A model generated the notes under the pieces. The model was not told where the DNA came from. It saw only the letters and a program-made list of their open reading frames with translations, and made no database searches. Below are positions 20,937-32,500 of a stretch of DNA of 64,000 nt, in pieces. How positions within the stretch are numbered: position 1 is the first letter of the stretch; each line of letters begins with the position of its first letter. The translations under genes and the position numbers were made by a program. Location: positions 930,001-994,000 of the forward strand of contig CP099426.1 of the NCBI GenBank assembly GCA_024114885.1, given 5' to 3'. The stretch is from Septoria linicola. Its lineage: Eukaryota; Ascomycota; Dothideomycetes; Mycosphaerellales; Mycosphaerellaceae.

Positions 20937-22404
20937 ATGGCAGCTGAAAAGATTACTACCATTTCCCCTTCAACCAACAAGCCAGTCGTTGAACGCAATG
21001 GCCCAACAGACTCGGAACTGGCACAATTGCCAAAGACTGCTCAACAGGCATTCTTGAAGTATTCCAAGACCACTCTTGCTGAACGCCAAAAGATCGTCAA
21101 GAAGGCGTTGCAAATCATCAATGATAGGCAAGATGAGCTCGCTCAGGAGATCACAGATCAGATGGGCAGACCAATTGCCTACGCTGCTGTTGAAGTGAAG
21201 ACTGCCGTCAAGAGAGGCGAATATCTGCTCAAGATCAGTGAAGAAGCATTGTCAGACACGCCTGGAGAGCCCGAGCAAGGCTTCAAGCGTTTCATCAGAA
21301 AGGTTCCTCTTGGACCTGTCCTCATCCTATTCCCATGGAATGTAAGCTTTCCCTCAACTCCCAAAGCATCCACGTGGCAATCGTGCTAACCACAACCAGT
21401 ACCCATACCTAACCCTCGTCAACTCTCTCGTCCCCGCCCTTCTCGCCGGCGACAGCATCATCCTCAAGCCCTCTCCACAAACACCTACCATCGCCGAGCA
21501 AGTCCACAAAGCCTTCATCGACGCCGGTCTCGACAAAGATGTCATCCAATACTTCCACTGCGGCGACTTCAAAAAAATCGAAACCCTCGTCCAAGCCCCC
21601 GAGATCCAACTCGTCTGCTTCACCGGCTCCGTCGAAGGCGGTCTCGCCGTTCAAAAAGCCGGCGCCCACCGCGTCGACCTCCGCGTCGGCCTCGAACTCG
21701 GCGGCAAAGACCCCGCCTACGTCCGCCCGGACGTCGACCTCGCCTGGGCCGCCGACGAAATCGTCGACGGCGCAATCTTCAACTCGGGCCAGTCCTGCTG
21801 CAGCCTGGAACGCGTCTACGTGCACTCCACCGTGCACGACGCTTTCGTAACCGAAGTCCAAAAAGTCCTCGCAAACTACAAACTCGGCGACCCTACCGAC
21901 AAATCCACTCAAATCGGCCCCGTTATCAGCAAAGCCGCCAAAGCGCGCATCGAAGACCACATCTCCAGCGCCATCGCCGAAGGCGCAGTAAACTCCACTC
22001 CCGAAAACTCCTCCTTCCAGAACCCACCCAAAGATGGAAACTACATCGCCCCCACGCTCCTCACCTCCGTCAAACAATCCATGCAGGTCATCCAGGACGA
22101 AACCTTCGGCCCCGTCATCCCCATCATCTCCGTCTCGTCCGACTCCGAAGCCGTGCAGCTCATGTCCGACAACCAATTCGGCCTCACAGCATCCGTCTGG
22201 ACGAAAGATGTCGCCAAGGGACAAGAGCTCGCAAACGAGATTGAAGCCGGAACAGTGTTTGTCAACCGCGCGGATTATCCTGCACCCGATTTGGCGTGGG
22301 TTGGGTGGAAGAATAGCGGCAAGGGCCAAACGTTGAGTAAGTTTGGGTTTGATCAGTTTGTCAAGTTGAAGAGTTTGCATTTCAAGGATTATCCAAAGGC
22401 CTGA
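20937..22404 (+). CDS. aldehyde dehydrogenase family protein
   Basis: Two exons, 20937-21341 and 21400-22404, with a 58-bp intron (GTAAGC donor, CTAAC branch, ACCAG acceptor), encode 469 residues. Features: VLILFPWNYPYLTLVNSLVPAL at the usual NAD(P) site (split by the intron), GDSIILKPSPQTP, FTGSVEGG, the active-site Glu234 in LELGGKDPAYV and the nucleophilic Cys in NSGQSCC (268 or 269), ETFGPVIPI and FVNRADYP. The length and motifs fit the succinate-semialdehyde dehydrogenase-like branch, but substrate cannot be read. Most of exon 2 has a strong preference for C at third positions. It reverts abruptly in the last 100-150 bp. Confidence 0.92.
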
Positions 22405-22716
22405 ATGGGTGATCGTCTATGATGGGATGGTGATGAGCTTGTGATAGGAATGTAGTCTGAAGTATTGCATGACCTTCTCAGCGAGTAAGACGTTTTGAGT
22501 GTTGCATGTGCAAAGGGCGGGTAGAGCTATGGGTAGAGCACAAAGTTTCCTGCCTTCGGCACGTGTCGAAGCGAAGCTAGCGCAAGGTTAGTATTTGAGG
22601 ACATGAACATATAACAATAGCCATCCTCACATTTCTGGAGAATGTCGCCATTCACACACGCATGAATTCAGTCCACACGCATTCCAGCACGTGAAAAGAT
22701 TCGAAAATCACCCATC
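22405..22716. other. intergenic spacer
   Basis: 312 bp: the 3' flank of the dehydrogenase gene and the promoter of the F-box gene. Nothing else was recognised. Confidence 0.5.
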
Positions 22717-23694
22717 ATGGCAGCCAAAACCGTCTACAATATCACCGAACTCCTCGAGATGATCCTCTCGCATGTCCCAAAGCGAAAGCAGCTTCTCACT
22801 CTGAGTCTTGTTGATCGTCGCATGTACATGATTTTCCGCGGCTCAGCACACGCTTCTTCACCTCTGAGAGTTGAAGAAGATGCAGATGACACTCTCAGGC
22901 CAGTGATCAACGCTCCGCCAGAAGAGCAGCTTCAGAGCCTTAGCCTAGTCGACCGACCAGCGCAGTCGACCAGCCGCCGCTTGAGACATACTTCCTCTCA
23001 CCTGTCATTCCAGATCCAGGAGCAAAGGCCCGAGCCGATGTGCAACATAGACTGTCCCAGACTACCTGGAATCCCGTCATTGAACAACTGGACGACTTTC
23101 GAGGTTCGCGAATGTGGAAAGTGCATTCAATCGCGCTGCGGCGACGCCTCCTGGCATGGAGAGATCTCGCTGCTTTGGAAGCTGAATTCCTATTGCGCCC
23201 CAAGGTGGGACCTCAAAGACCATTTCTCGCACGATGCAGATCTTTTGCGAGTAGTCGACAGTCCCTTGCCGGAACTCTCCATGTGGCATGTCTGGAGTGA
23301 CCACCTGCACACGCTGACCAAGTTGGACAATCGTGATTCGGCCTCCTGGCGGCGCGTCTGGCTCTCACCTACGAGGAGCGCGGTGGAGGTTCATGTGAAA
23401 TTGGTAGACACGCGATGGAATCCTAAGCGTCACTCTTCGGACCAAACGCGAGATCTGAAGTTCTTTGCACGCACTCTACTGGAGGTAGTCGCATGGGGTT
23501 TGAGCTTGCCGGGACATAATGCACACGAGAGCCAACCGGACGTACTGAGGTGGAGGTTGCAGATGTTCGGCGCGCCACGCGAAGCGATTGAGCTGCTGGG
23601 GTTAAAAGACGTGACTGCCTGGGACAGTCAACGTGCAATCCGAAGACTTGGAGTATTGGATTCGCAGTGTTTTGAGGCAACCCGCTGGTTTTGA
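22717..23694 (+). CDS. F-box-like protein
   Basis: Single exon of 325 residues. It begins MAAKTVYNITELLEMILSHV and continues KRKQLLTLSLVDRRMYMIF, the usual F-box-like helix set of fungal genes of this kind. After a disordered Ser/Arg stretch there is a compact region with five Cys and many Trp (about 105-330) and no known motif. A role as SCF ubiquitin-ligase substrate adaptor is the family expectation, not something the sequence proves. The partial internal repeat LSLVDR at about 28-33 and 74-79 may mark a duplication of the F-box helix. Confidence 0.8.
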   Translation: MAAKTVYNITELLEMILSHVPKRKQLLTLSLVDRRMYMIFRGSAHASSPLRVEEDADDTLRPVINAPPEEQLQSLSLVDRPAQSTSRRLRHTSSHLSFQIQEQRPEPMCNIDCPRLPGIPSLNNWTTFEVRECGKCIQSRCGDASWHGEISLLWKLNSYCAPRWDLKDHFSHDADLLRVVDSPLPELSMWHVWSDHLHTLTKLDNRDSASWRRVWLSPTRSAVEVHVKLVDTRWNPKRHSSDQTRDLKFFARTLLEVVAWGLSLPGHNAHESQPDVLRWRLQMFGAPREAIELLGLKDVTAWDSQRAIRRLGVLDSQCFEATRWF

Positions 23695-24288
23695 GGTCCA
23701 GTGATGTGACAGGTTGATGGATAACAGCAGTAGGCCATGGAGTTCTGGAGCAATTGTTGTAGGCTTTCTGTTGAGGTATCACGCGTACGCAGTAACAGGA
23801 CTACCTCCTCGCGCGGGGTTAGATTTTCAGGGTTGAGACAGAGTCTGAACTCGCGCTTTGGCGAAGACTTCTGCACAGCACTGAGAATAAGGAAGGCTTC
23901 TTTTAGAAGTGGCATCAGTGGAATGAATCAAGTATCATAGCAATCATGTGGTAGACCAACCATTTCAGTCCACGTATTGTCTCAATCTCCATCATTCTTC
24001 GTTCTTCGTGGTAGTCAGGCTCAGCGCCTAGCCACATCGGAGATATCACTCGCATCGGAGATGCTTTGCGACTAGTTCTGGCATTCATAATCGAGTCCTT
24101 CGCTCTGTCGTGGTCGTGGCATGGTCTCGCTCGACGTCACAGTGAACCCTCGCATAGCTCCTGGTGAGACGCCTCGAGCGCGTAGCGAGTGGTAGTCGAA
24201 TGCGAGACAATAGCACCCAGCAGCCTCCTAATTCAGATCTAGTCGAGCAGCGCCATAGTATCAACGGCGCCGCCTCATTGTTGTCCAC
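23695..24288. other. intergenic spacer
   Basis: 594 bp between two convergent genes. Only chance frames were seen. Confidence 0.5.
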
Positions 24289-24720
24289 CTAGTAGCGGTA
24301 TCTTGTCGAGTAGTCCTTGGGGCTGACCACCAGACCTCGTCCCTTCTTGGCGCCCTTGTAGATGGTCTCGATAATGTCAATCAGCTCCTGCTTGTCCTCA
24401 AGCACCCAATTCAATTTGTTGTTGTTTCCGGTGCCGAAATCACACATCATGTGCTTGTTGCGGAAGAAGAACATGAGGGTGACGGTGTCGTAGAGTTCGT
24501 ACATTTGCTTGAAGTCGGGGACTTGGTCGAGATCGCAGACGTAAATGACTGCAAAGTTCTTGACGCGATCGGCGATTTTGTAGAGCACTTCGTCCTGGCG
24601 CATGCAGTCGGGATCCCAGTCGCGACCAAAGCGAATGACCACGAGACGGTCCTCTTCGGACATGATGGCCTGGTCGACGTGCCAGCCGGTCACCAAGTGA
24701 GGAATGACGACGGAGCCCAT
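24289..24720 (-). CDS. dim1: DIM1/TXNL4A, U5 snRNP thioredoxin-like protein
   Basis: Single exon of 143 residues starting MGSVVIPHLVTGWHVDQAI. An ATG 72 bp upstream, in frame, would add a Pro-rich extension absent from the family, so 24720 is chosen. The protein is near-invariant in eukaryotes: VVIRFGRDWDPDCMRQDEVL, FAVIYVCDLDQVPDFK, MFFFRNKHMMCDFGTGNNNK and GRGLVVSPKDYSTRYRY are all present. It has a thioredoxin fold without the redox Cys pair. It is part of the U5 and U4/U6.U5 tri-snRNP, contacts Prp6 and Prp8, and is needed for spliceosome activation. It lies 262 bp from the U2A' gene, transcribed away from it. Confidence 0.97.
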   Translation of the reverse strand: MGSVVIPHLVTGWHVDQAIMSEEDRLVVIRFGRDWDPDCMRQDEVLYKIADRVKNFAVIYVCDLDQVPDFKQMYELYDTVTLMFFFRNKHMMCDFGTGNNNKLNWVLEDKQELIDIIETIYKGAKKGRGLVVSPKDYSTRYRY

Positions 24721-24982
24721 GGTGTCTGCTTGTCGTGTGAGAGGAGGTGGTTGAAGTGGAAGTTGGGTCGTTGGTGGAGGGGAAAGAAGCACAAAAGGTG
24801 GGCGCTGTAGAGAAGGTTCACTTGCAATGACTCGCCGATCATCCTCCAGTCTTCAGTCTTGGCATCAGAAAGTGAATCTTTGCCTTCCAGGAGACTTGAG
24901 AGATCCTACATCTTCTTGATCGCATTGCACTCACACAACCTCACTTCTTCCGGCGCATATTATTGAAAAGAATTGGACCAAA
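24721..24982. promoter_or_regulatory. bidirectional promoter, DIM1 / U2A'
   Basis: 262 bp separates divergent start codons of two spliceosome proteins, so shared control of a U5 and a U2 component is likely. No specific box was recognised by eye. Confidence 0.5.
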
Positions 24983-25866
24983 ATGCGTCTCACGGCAGAA
25001 CTAATCAAGTCGTCGTTGTCATACAACAACCCGCTCAATGAGCGCGAACTCGACCTACGAGGTACGGCAGCACTTCCCTCGTTGATGCCCTGAAAGGGAC
25101 AGATACACAAATGCACAGAGCTAGTTGATACAAAAGGTGTTGTTAAAAGGCCATAAAATCCCCCAGATCGAAAACCTGGGCGTCGCCAAAGACCAAGAAG
25201 CAATCGATTTCACCGACAATGCCATCACATCGCTGGGAGGTTTCCCACTTTCGCCGCGATTACAGACTCTGCTGTGCGCGCAGAACCGAATCAGCACCAT
25301 CTCCGAGTCGACAAGCAAGAGCGCGCCCAACCTGCACACGCTAGTCTTGACGCAAAACAATCTGGCCGAATTGAGCGATCTAGACCCGTTGGAGGGTTTC
25401 AAAAAGTTGACATACCTGAGCCTGGTTGGAAATCCAGTGGCGAGCAAAGAGGTGAGCGATTGCAGTATACATGGAGTTAGAGTGTTTGACTGATCTATGA
25501 TCACAGAACTACAGATATTGGGTGCTCTGGCGATGTCCGCAAGTCCGATTCCTCGATTTCCAGAAAGTCAAGGACGCGGAGAGAAAGAAGGCGAAGGAGC
25601 TGTTTGGCACCTCAGATGCTCCTACTGAGCTGGCACAGAGCATTCTTGCCACGCGATCGAGCAGAACAGGCACGTTCGGTGGAAGCGCTCCTGCTGCGAA
25701 TGGCACGGGCAAGAAGGTTGTGATCACGGAGGAAGAGAAGAAGAAATTCCAGCTGCTGGTGCAAAGGGCAAAGACGTTGGCCGAGGTACAGAAGCTGGAA
25801 AAGATGTTCAACGAAGGGCGATTGCCCACGGGCGTGATGGATGGCGAGGCCATGGACGAGACATGA
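24983..25866 (+). CDS. LEA1: U2 snRNP protein A' (Lea1)
   Basis: Three exons, 24983-25061, 25150-25451 and 25507-25866, with introns of 88 and 55 bp, encode 246 residues. The start MRLTAELIKSSLSYNNPLNE and the following ERELDLRG are diagnostic for U2A'. Leucine-rich repeats follow: IDFTDNAITSLGGFP, LQTLLCAQNRIS, LHTLVLTQNNLAEL and LTYLSLVGNPV. Then comes the cap YRYWVLWRCPQVRFLDFQKV. The C-terminal tail is charged. Together with U2B'' it binds stem-loop IV of U2 snRNA and helps the snRNP recognise the branch site. It is next to the U5 protein gene DIM1. Confidence 0.95.
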
Positions 25867-27404
25867 GCTGGATGCGAGAGTCTCGAAACACCCGAATGGA
25901 TAATGCCATCGCCATCACGAGCTGAGGATATGGGAGGCGCTCGCATCGCAAGTCGACTGCTATGCGTGAAGCGTAAGCGCCACCAACGCGCCAAAGGTAG
26001 CCAGCTCAAGATTAGCTGTCAAATGCACGAACTGATACATGATTGTAGATCCGTTCCACATCCCCGAGCACTCTTCACAGCTTCGTACGCCGCGGATGCG
26101 GTCGCCGGACCACTTCCGCAACAACAAAATCACGGAAGTAGTCTCGAATTCATCCCAAATGGCAGCGTGCAGTGAAGGTATGCGACTACTGCTCGCTATA
26201 TGAGCTGGTCGTCATGTCCAACATGCCTTGCTCCAGGCTGTCTACAATGATCTGTTCGGCACGTTCCGAGGACTGCTGGTAAACACCCTGGCGGGATTGC
26301 GAGGATTGGTGCTCGCATGCCAGACTCTGTTTCAGGCGCACAAACCGCCGAAAGCAGATGGACGTGAAACGAAGAGATCTCATTAAGCTTTTCTGCTACT
26401 TTCCCAGCGGACGCGACATAACGACGCGTTCGTGCCAAATCAGCAAGGCATGTCGCACATGCGTTCATCGGCTTCTCGGAATCGAGGCACTTGACTACAC
26501 ATTGTTCAATATGAAAATAACTAACACTGCAGCACCGTTGTAATGTCGGATGCGAGGTGTCAGCGAAGTCGTCTCGCTTCTGTCAGTTCTGAACTTTACT
26601 TCCCTAACACATCCCAGATCTAGCAATATGAAACACTTACCATGCGTCGTCTAACCTCTTCTTGCTGACATGTCTTCTAGGGTGTGGCAAGTATCTCCGT
26701 TGTTCTTCATGCCTTCTCGAACTCTTTCTACGCAAGGCCACCGGCTGATCACACCGCTCCCCACTTTCCAACTTCCTTTTGTGCTGCGAACTCCACTGCA
26801 TTCCAGCCAAGCGGATCAATGGCAGCGCGCATGAAGAATGTACCAATGCGTAACCTGTTACGAAGAGCAACTCACGCCATGCGAGGGCACGTTCTCCTTC
26901 AAGAACACCTCAAAAGTTACGTCTACCTTGCCTTGGCTCGTAATTTCTCATTGACAGGCACCACGCTGCAGAGTGCGGCGTATATACACAGACAGCTGTC
27001 GACCGAAAACCCCTCCTGGTTGTTCTACGGAGACCTGTCTTTCCCTCTTCAATCACAGCTCGAATTGTATACATCTGCACTTGCAAGACACGCTCGTTCT
27101 AGAATAACACCGCTACTATTGTCGTTCCCTAATCACCAGTGTCTCGAACATACACTACACTCTCTTGTACGCGATCACGCCATCGAACAAAGACACTGAG
27201 GAAGAGCACTCCTTCGAAACATACTATTGCATAGCTATTGCATACACGAGTGCCGGAGCTCGCGTGTCTCTACCGAGCCACGCATAACATAGCGAGACCA
27301 CGACTCAGACATCTCCCGGAACTTTGACGCCACTACACGCATTCCTGAGTCAAGAGACGAATACAAGATCACAGTGACATCCGGCCCACGGGATTTGTCA
27401 AAGG
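25867..27404. other. 1.5-kb gene-poor spacer
   Basis: No supported gene. The plus-strand frame at 25903-26175 has no recognisable content. A longer one at 26684-27199 lacks an ATG at its opening and has a chance-like composition. An acceptor-like TCTTCTAG occurs near 26680, but no exon pair could be built. Confidence 0.4.
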
Positions 27405-28331
27405 ATGGCAGACGCAGAGTTCGGCAAGACAACAGTGGTAGCACCAACATTCGGCCAGAAGATGAGAGCACTATTCTGTTGCGGAGAATACGATGAGGAG
27501 TACGATGAAAGTCCGAGAAGATCAATGCAGATTGTGAGTTCGGTAATCAGCAGTCGAGACGAGGAGGGGACTAATATCGTAACAGAGCGGGCCAACTGAT
27601 TTTCGACGGCAAGATGTCAACATTGCAGGCCTGACGGAAGAAGAGTGAGCACTTACCAACAACGGGGGGTTGGGTTCTCGAATCACTAACATCATACAAC
27701 CAGAGCCGCTGAGATCCGCGAGAAATCTCGACGAGACGCTCAGCGAATGTTCCATAACCTCCAACCTCTACAATCCTCACCCTCTGGCAACTTCGCCGAA
27801 CGACCTCCCCACGCCATGAACGCCATCCCATCATACGAGCAATTCACTCAACCCCGAGCAGCACCCACACCTGGCTCCTCTCCACTATCTCCCACATCTC
27901 CCCAATTCGGCACAAACCCACGCCAACCGCCCAGCCCAGGCGCAATGGCACGAGGAAACGCCAACCGAGTCTCCGGCTTCTACGGCAGCGACAACATTCA
28001 CGCCTCCACCACTCGCAGCGCGAGCGGCACTCTCGGCGACCGCGTAAAAGCCCACAGCCGCAAAATCTCAGACTCGTTCCGAAAGAGCGGCCTACCAACA
28101 CAGCAAGGCCACTCACCGCCAGGCTACTATGGCCACACAGATTCGCAAGTCGAAATGAGGCATCTCATGGGCAGCACGAATGCGAGTTCGAAAACACATC
28201 TTTCGACGAGTATACGTGGAGGCGCGGATGGGAAAGTGTCGGATGATAGCTTCAGTCAAATGAGCGATGATGATCGGTATCAGAGGTTTGATTCGGGGTT
28301 GGGGAGTAAAGGTGGTGATTATAGGATATGA
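27405..28331 (+). CDS. hypothetical disordered protein, three exons
   Basis: Exons 27405-27533, 27586-27644 and 27704-28331, with introns of 52 and 59 bp and matching phases, encode 271 residues. The N-terminus has KMRALFCCGEYDEEYDE, whose paired Cys could be palmitoylated. A short helical segment with EEEAAEIREKSRRDAQRMF follows. The rest is a long disordered region rich in Pro, Ser and Gly ending GLGSKGGDYRI. The composition suggests a scaffold or signalling adaptor at a membrane; this is inference. No family was recognised. A marked change from C-rich to G-rich coding sequence occurs at about 28,130. Confidence 0.75.
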
Positions 28332-29553
28332 GTAGCTGGAGGAAACTGATGACGGCGTGTACGATGGGACGTGAAAAGAAGACGTAATTTGTGCGCAATT
28401 TTGTACGACAAGATATGGAATGGGGAGAAACCATGTGAGGACCTATGTACGAAGAAGAAGAACGTTGGGGAGAGTCATTCGTCAATCTCTGTACCATCAA
28501 ACCAACAGCACGAAGCGAGGCGGAGCCACTCCATACCCTCAAGCCTGTGCTATCAGCTTCGGCAGTTCGAAGAACAAGGATGTATACATACCTAAGTGGT
28601 CTCCAGTCCACTTCTCAAAGTTATTCATTCACATGTCGTGCACTTCCACCACGGTCCACACGCCGGCTTATGAGCGACTAGTTGATCAGATACCTCGACG
28701 CTACCATCGTATCCACGTGAATTGCTTGCTGCCGTGAGCAGAGCCCCCGTGAAGGGAGCGTGCAGCAGTAGCAATATTCACTTCGCAGGGCTTAGGGTTG
28801 ATCGACAAAATGTGGTGGGACAAGCAACAAGACAGTGCAGAAGACTCGCAGCACATTAGCTAGTGGCTTGCTTGCATGCGCGAAGGCTTGCTGTATACGA
28901 GTGTGGTGTGTATGAATTGATGTTGTGCAATACCCGGGATGCTGCGAATGGAGGTGTGGGGATCCTTTGCCTGATGAAATGCGACTTAACAATTCACGCC
29001 TGCTTTACAGCAACACAAATGATGGAGACACGACAACATGTCGGGTTGAAATCGCGTGTATCTGGTGCAAGTGGTTCTCAATCGTGTCCAATATGAAGGC
29101 ATACACTCACGACCAGACCTGAGACTGGGAAACGGGAGCAGACATGGTATTAACTTCCTTTTCATTTAAAGGAAACTCCAGCACCCGCCATTCATCTAGC
29201 AATTCTAGATTCAGACGACAGATTTCGTGCCAGCAGAGTAGAGAGATCTCGGGGGGTATCTATGATATACAAAAGTCCGGCAAAGCCCACAAGCAACCCT
29301 CTCGCATGCCTTGAAAAAGAAAGTCGGCAGCGCGCCTCACTCCAGACAACAAACGCAGGAGGGCGATTTTGTATTTCATTTTCAGAAACACCACAAACTC
29401 CAACGCTAACGGCCGTCAAATGCATTTCATCCATTACTTCGCCTCCACATGAGCCTGTGTTACTCCATGCTATGCAGTGACAGAGGAGATGTTCAGAGGA
29501 CGGCATCCAACCCAGAAATCAGAAACTCCAGTCATATGCAATGTTTGTGTTGC
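28332..29553. other. 1.2-kb spacer between convergent genes
   Basis: No convincing gene or repeat. Only short chance frames are seen. Confidence 0.5.
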
Positions 29554-32500
29554 TTAGCGCACGAGCTCAGCAATCTTGCCCGCGACAGCGCTTGGATATC
29601 CTCGGGAAAGTGCTTCGCGGACGATGCTCTTTGCGGCATCGCGATCTTCAGCAGCTAGGTAAGCACGTACCATTGCTTCGTACGTGCTTGGTTCTCGGCG
29701 AGAAATTGGTACACGGTCGAATGCTGCCTTGGCCTTTGAGATATCCTTCTCTAGCGTCCAGCCGTGGATGAGGGCGTTGGCGATGTAAGGTGTGAAGTCT
29801 ACACCACGGCGGGCCATGTCCTGCAACAGAGGCTCGCACTCTGCAGAACGATGGTTCGCGTTCAACGACTCGAAAACGGCCTGGTACATATTCGGCATGG
29901 GTTGCACCTTGCCGCCAGCGATCACAGAGTCGAAGAGCGATCTAGCAGCATCCATGTCTTGTAGAACGCAGCCCTTGGCGTGAATGAGCGATGCGTAGTG
30001 TACAGCCTCCGGGTGCACGCCAGTTGTGTGCATCTCGGCGAGGAGAGCCTCGGCAGCATCCATATTGACTGGTTCAAGTGTGGCATGCGTATCAATTAGT
30101 AGCTTGTAGGTGTGCACCGTAGGCTGAATACCCTTGCTTCGCATGCGCTCGTAGTACGAAAGTACCTTGCTGCGGTCACGCTTTGTGGTCAAGAAGTACT
30201 GCATTAGAGAGTGGTAAGGAGCTGGTCGTGGCCTGTAGTTGGCACAAGCCTCCATCTCCTCGAAGATCTCCTCTGCGAACTTTTCGTCCGATACACGGCA
30301 CAGAGCGTTAACAACGGTCCCGTAAGTGACGGAGGTAGGACGGACGCCAAGGTTGCGCATTTCTGCAAAGTAGAACAGACAGTCATCGATGCGTCGAGCC
30401 TTGCCGAGCTTGCCAATGAGCGCATTGTACAGAAAAGAAGATGGCTCCACTCCTTCAGCCTTTGCGCGGAGGAAGATCTTCACAGCTTCGCTAGCTTCGT
30501 CGAAAGTCTTCGTGTTCTCCTTGAGCGTCGTGATGTACAGTCCAAAGGTGTTCGCGGATGGCGCGAAGCCCATGTCAACCATATCCTGATGATATCGCCC
30601 AGCAAGATCCCGTCGTCCAACGTTGAGGCAGCCAGCCACCATGTGATCGAGTATCTGCTGCCATCCGAAGCGAATAACGCGGTAGCGGGCGTCAAATGGT
30701 ACGTCCTGCTTTGCCATCTCCAGTATATCGCTTGCCAGGTTGAGATTGTTCTCCTTCGCAGCCGACTCGATAAGCTTGCCGTAGGTGAACATACGGGGTA
30801 CACGACCAACGCGACGCATGTTGCGGAATTTGTTCAGTGCTTCATTCATGCGACGACCGTGCGGGCGCTCGAGCATATCGTTGATCACGTTGGAGCCCTT
30901 GACATCAGTGCGATTAGCATAAGGGTCGTACGTGTCCTCGAAAGAGGCAGCTGGTGGTTGGAAAGACACCACTGGTGTGAAAGGGGCAGTCGGGAAGACC
31001 GGCGTAGTGGAATAGCGGTAGCTGTTCCACAGCCTAGACAGCTCAGCGCGGTCGATGTTGATAAGAGTCTTCTCGATCAGATTCTCGGTATCCGTCGAGG
31101 GCATGATGCAGCGCGAAATGATGTTCTCGAGCAGGCAACCGAAGCGAGCTGGGCTGGCAATGTCTGCAGAGTGCTCTTCCAGGATCATGCTGCTCTGGAC
31201 GCGGGTCAAGAACTCGAGGTCTGCCTGGCTGAGACGTGCAATATGCTCTGGGCCGAAGCGGGCTACCATGTGGTCCGCGACAGGAGCAACCAGGCTGCCA
31301 TTCTCAACCATCATGCGGAGAACCTCGACACTGTTCTCAGGCAGAAGCATTGTCTGCTTAAGAGTAAAGCTGCCAATAAGCTCAATGGCCTCGTCGATGT
31401 GCTGAGCCACGTTGGACTGTTGGGTCTCCGTGGTAGCCTCACGAATTCGAGAAAACATGCGACGACTTTGTCTCAGACCACGCTCAGCCTGGCCAAGCCC
31501 GATGAGTGCTACAGCACGCATGGTGGTTGGTTCGATAAATGCAAGGTTGACGGGTGCAGCTTCCAGAACTCTCCAGAAAGGTTCAGCAGCCTCGACATTG
31601 GCATTACGAACATGCATGGCCAGCATCGCCACACTGGGCTCAGCCAGATCCTGTGAGTGCTGTGCGAGTGTCTCAAATGCTCGTGTGCCAACTTCAGGCA
31701 TGTTCTTGTCTGCGGCAGCAGTGGTAATTCTCGCCAGAGCTGCAATGAAAGCGTGCCCAGTGAGGGAGCCTGCCAGATCGAAAGCGTCGCGAAATGTGGC
31801 GTCCTTCATTGCGAGCGGTAGCAATGCATTGAGAGCGACGACTTCGCGTAATTTCTCGACTTGCTTAGCATCAGACACTTGTGCCTGGATGCTTGCCAGG
31901 AATTTGAGACCACCCTTGAGCCTGTCTGCATTTCCATAGGCCTTGATGACAGCAGCATACACCTGCTCGTCTACCCGAACCATGGTATTCTTGCTATCGT
32001 TGTTGTTGATCGCGAGCGCCTTGTACTCATCGTAGATCTCGACCACATTTCGAAGGTCGCGCAAGTTCCCCAATGCAGATATCATGGGAGCGAAGATCGT
32101 AGAGTGAGGCTCCAGAGATTTCGACTCCATGTACTCATAAACGCGTATCATCTCCTCGACACGTCCTTGCTCGGCGCTTGCGATAACGAGCGTGGCGCAT
32201 GCCTCACCTGGAAGTGCGTTTGTGGTCTCGCGAGCGCGATCAAACATCTTCAAGGCGATTGACAGAGAACTGTCTTCGGCCAACATCGCATATTCGGACT
32301 CGCTAGAGCCGAGCATGAACTTGCCTGGCGCCTCGAGGCCACCGTAGCGGGTTAAGCGCTGCTCCAGAGCCTGCCTGGATGCTAGCGATTCGATTGCCCT
32401 CGTCGACAGCAAAGAAATCAGCATGCCGTACGTATCTTCATCCGGCACGACCTTTCTCTTCAGCATATCAGAATAGACCTCAAGCGCTCTTGGTGTCTTG

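Noticed and set aside
21409..22380. 323-codon open frame on the minus strand
   Set aside because: It is antisense to the aldehyde dehydrogenase catalytic region. It is open only because that exon favours C at third positions, and the product is a monotonous Gly/Asp/Val/Phe-rich string.
26684..27199. 171-codon plus-strand frame
   Set aside because: It opens without ATG, no upstream exon could be joined, and the sequence matches nothing.
30211..31656. 481-codon open frame on the plus strand
   Set aside because: It lies antisense inside the PPR gene, matches its codon phase, and has the composition of a shadow frame. The minus-strand protein has clear PPR motifs.
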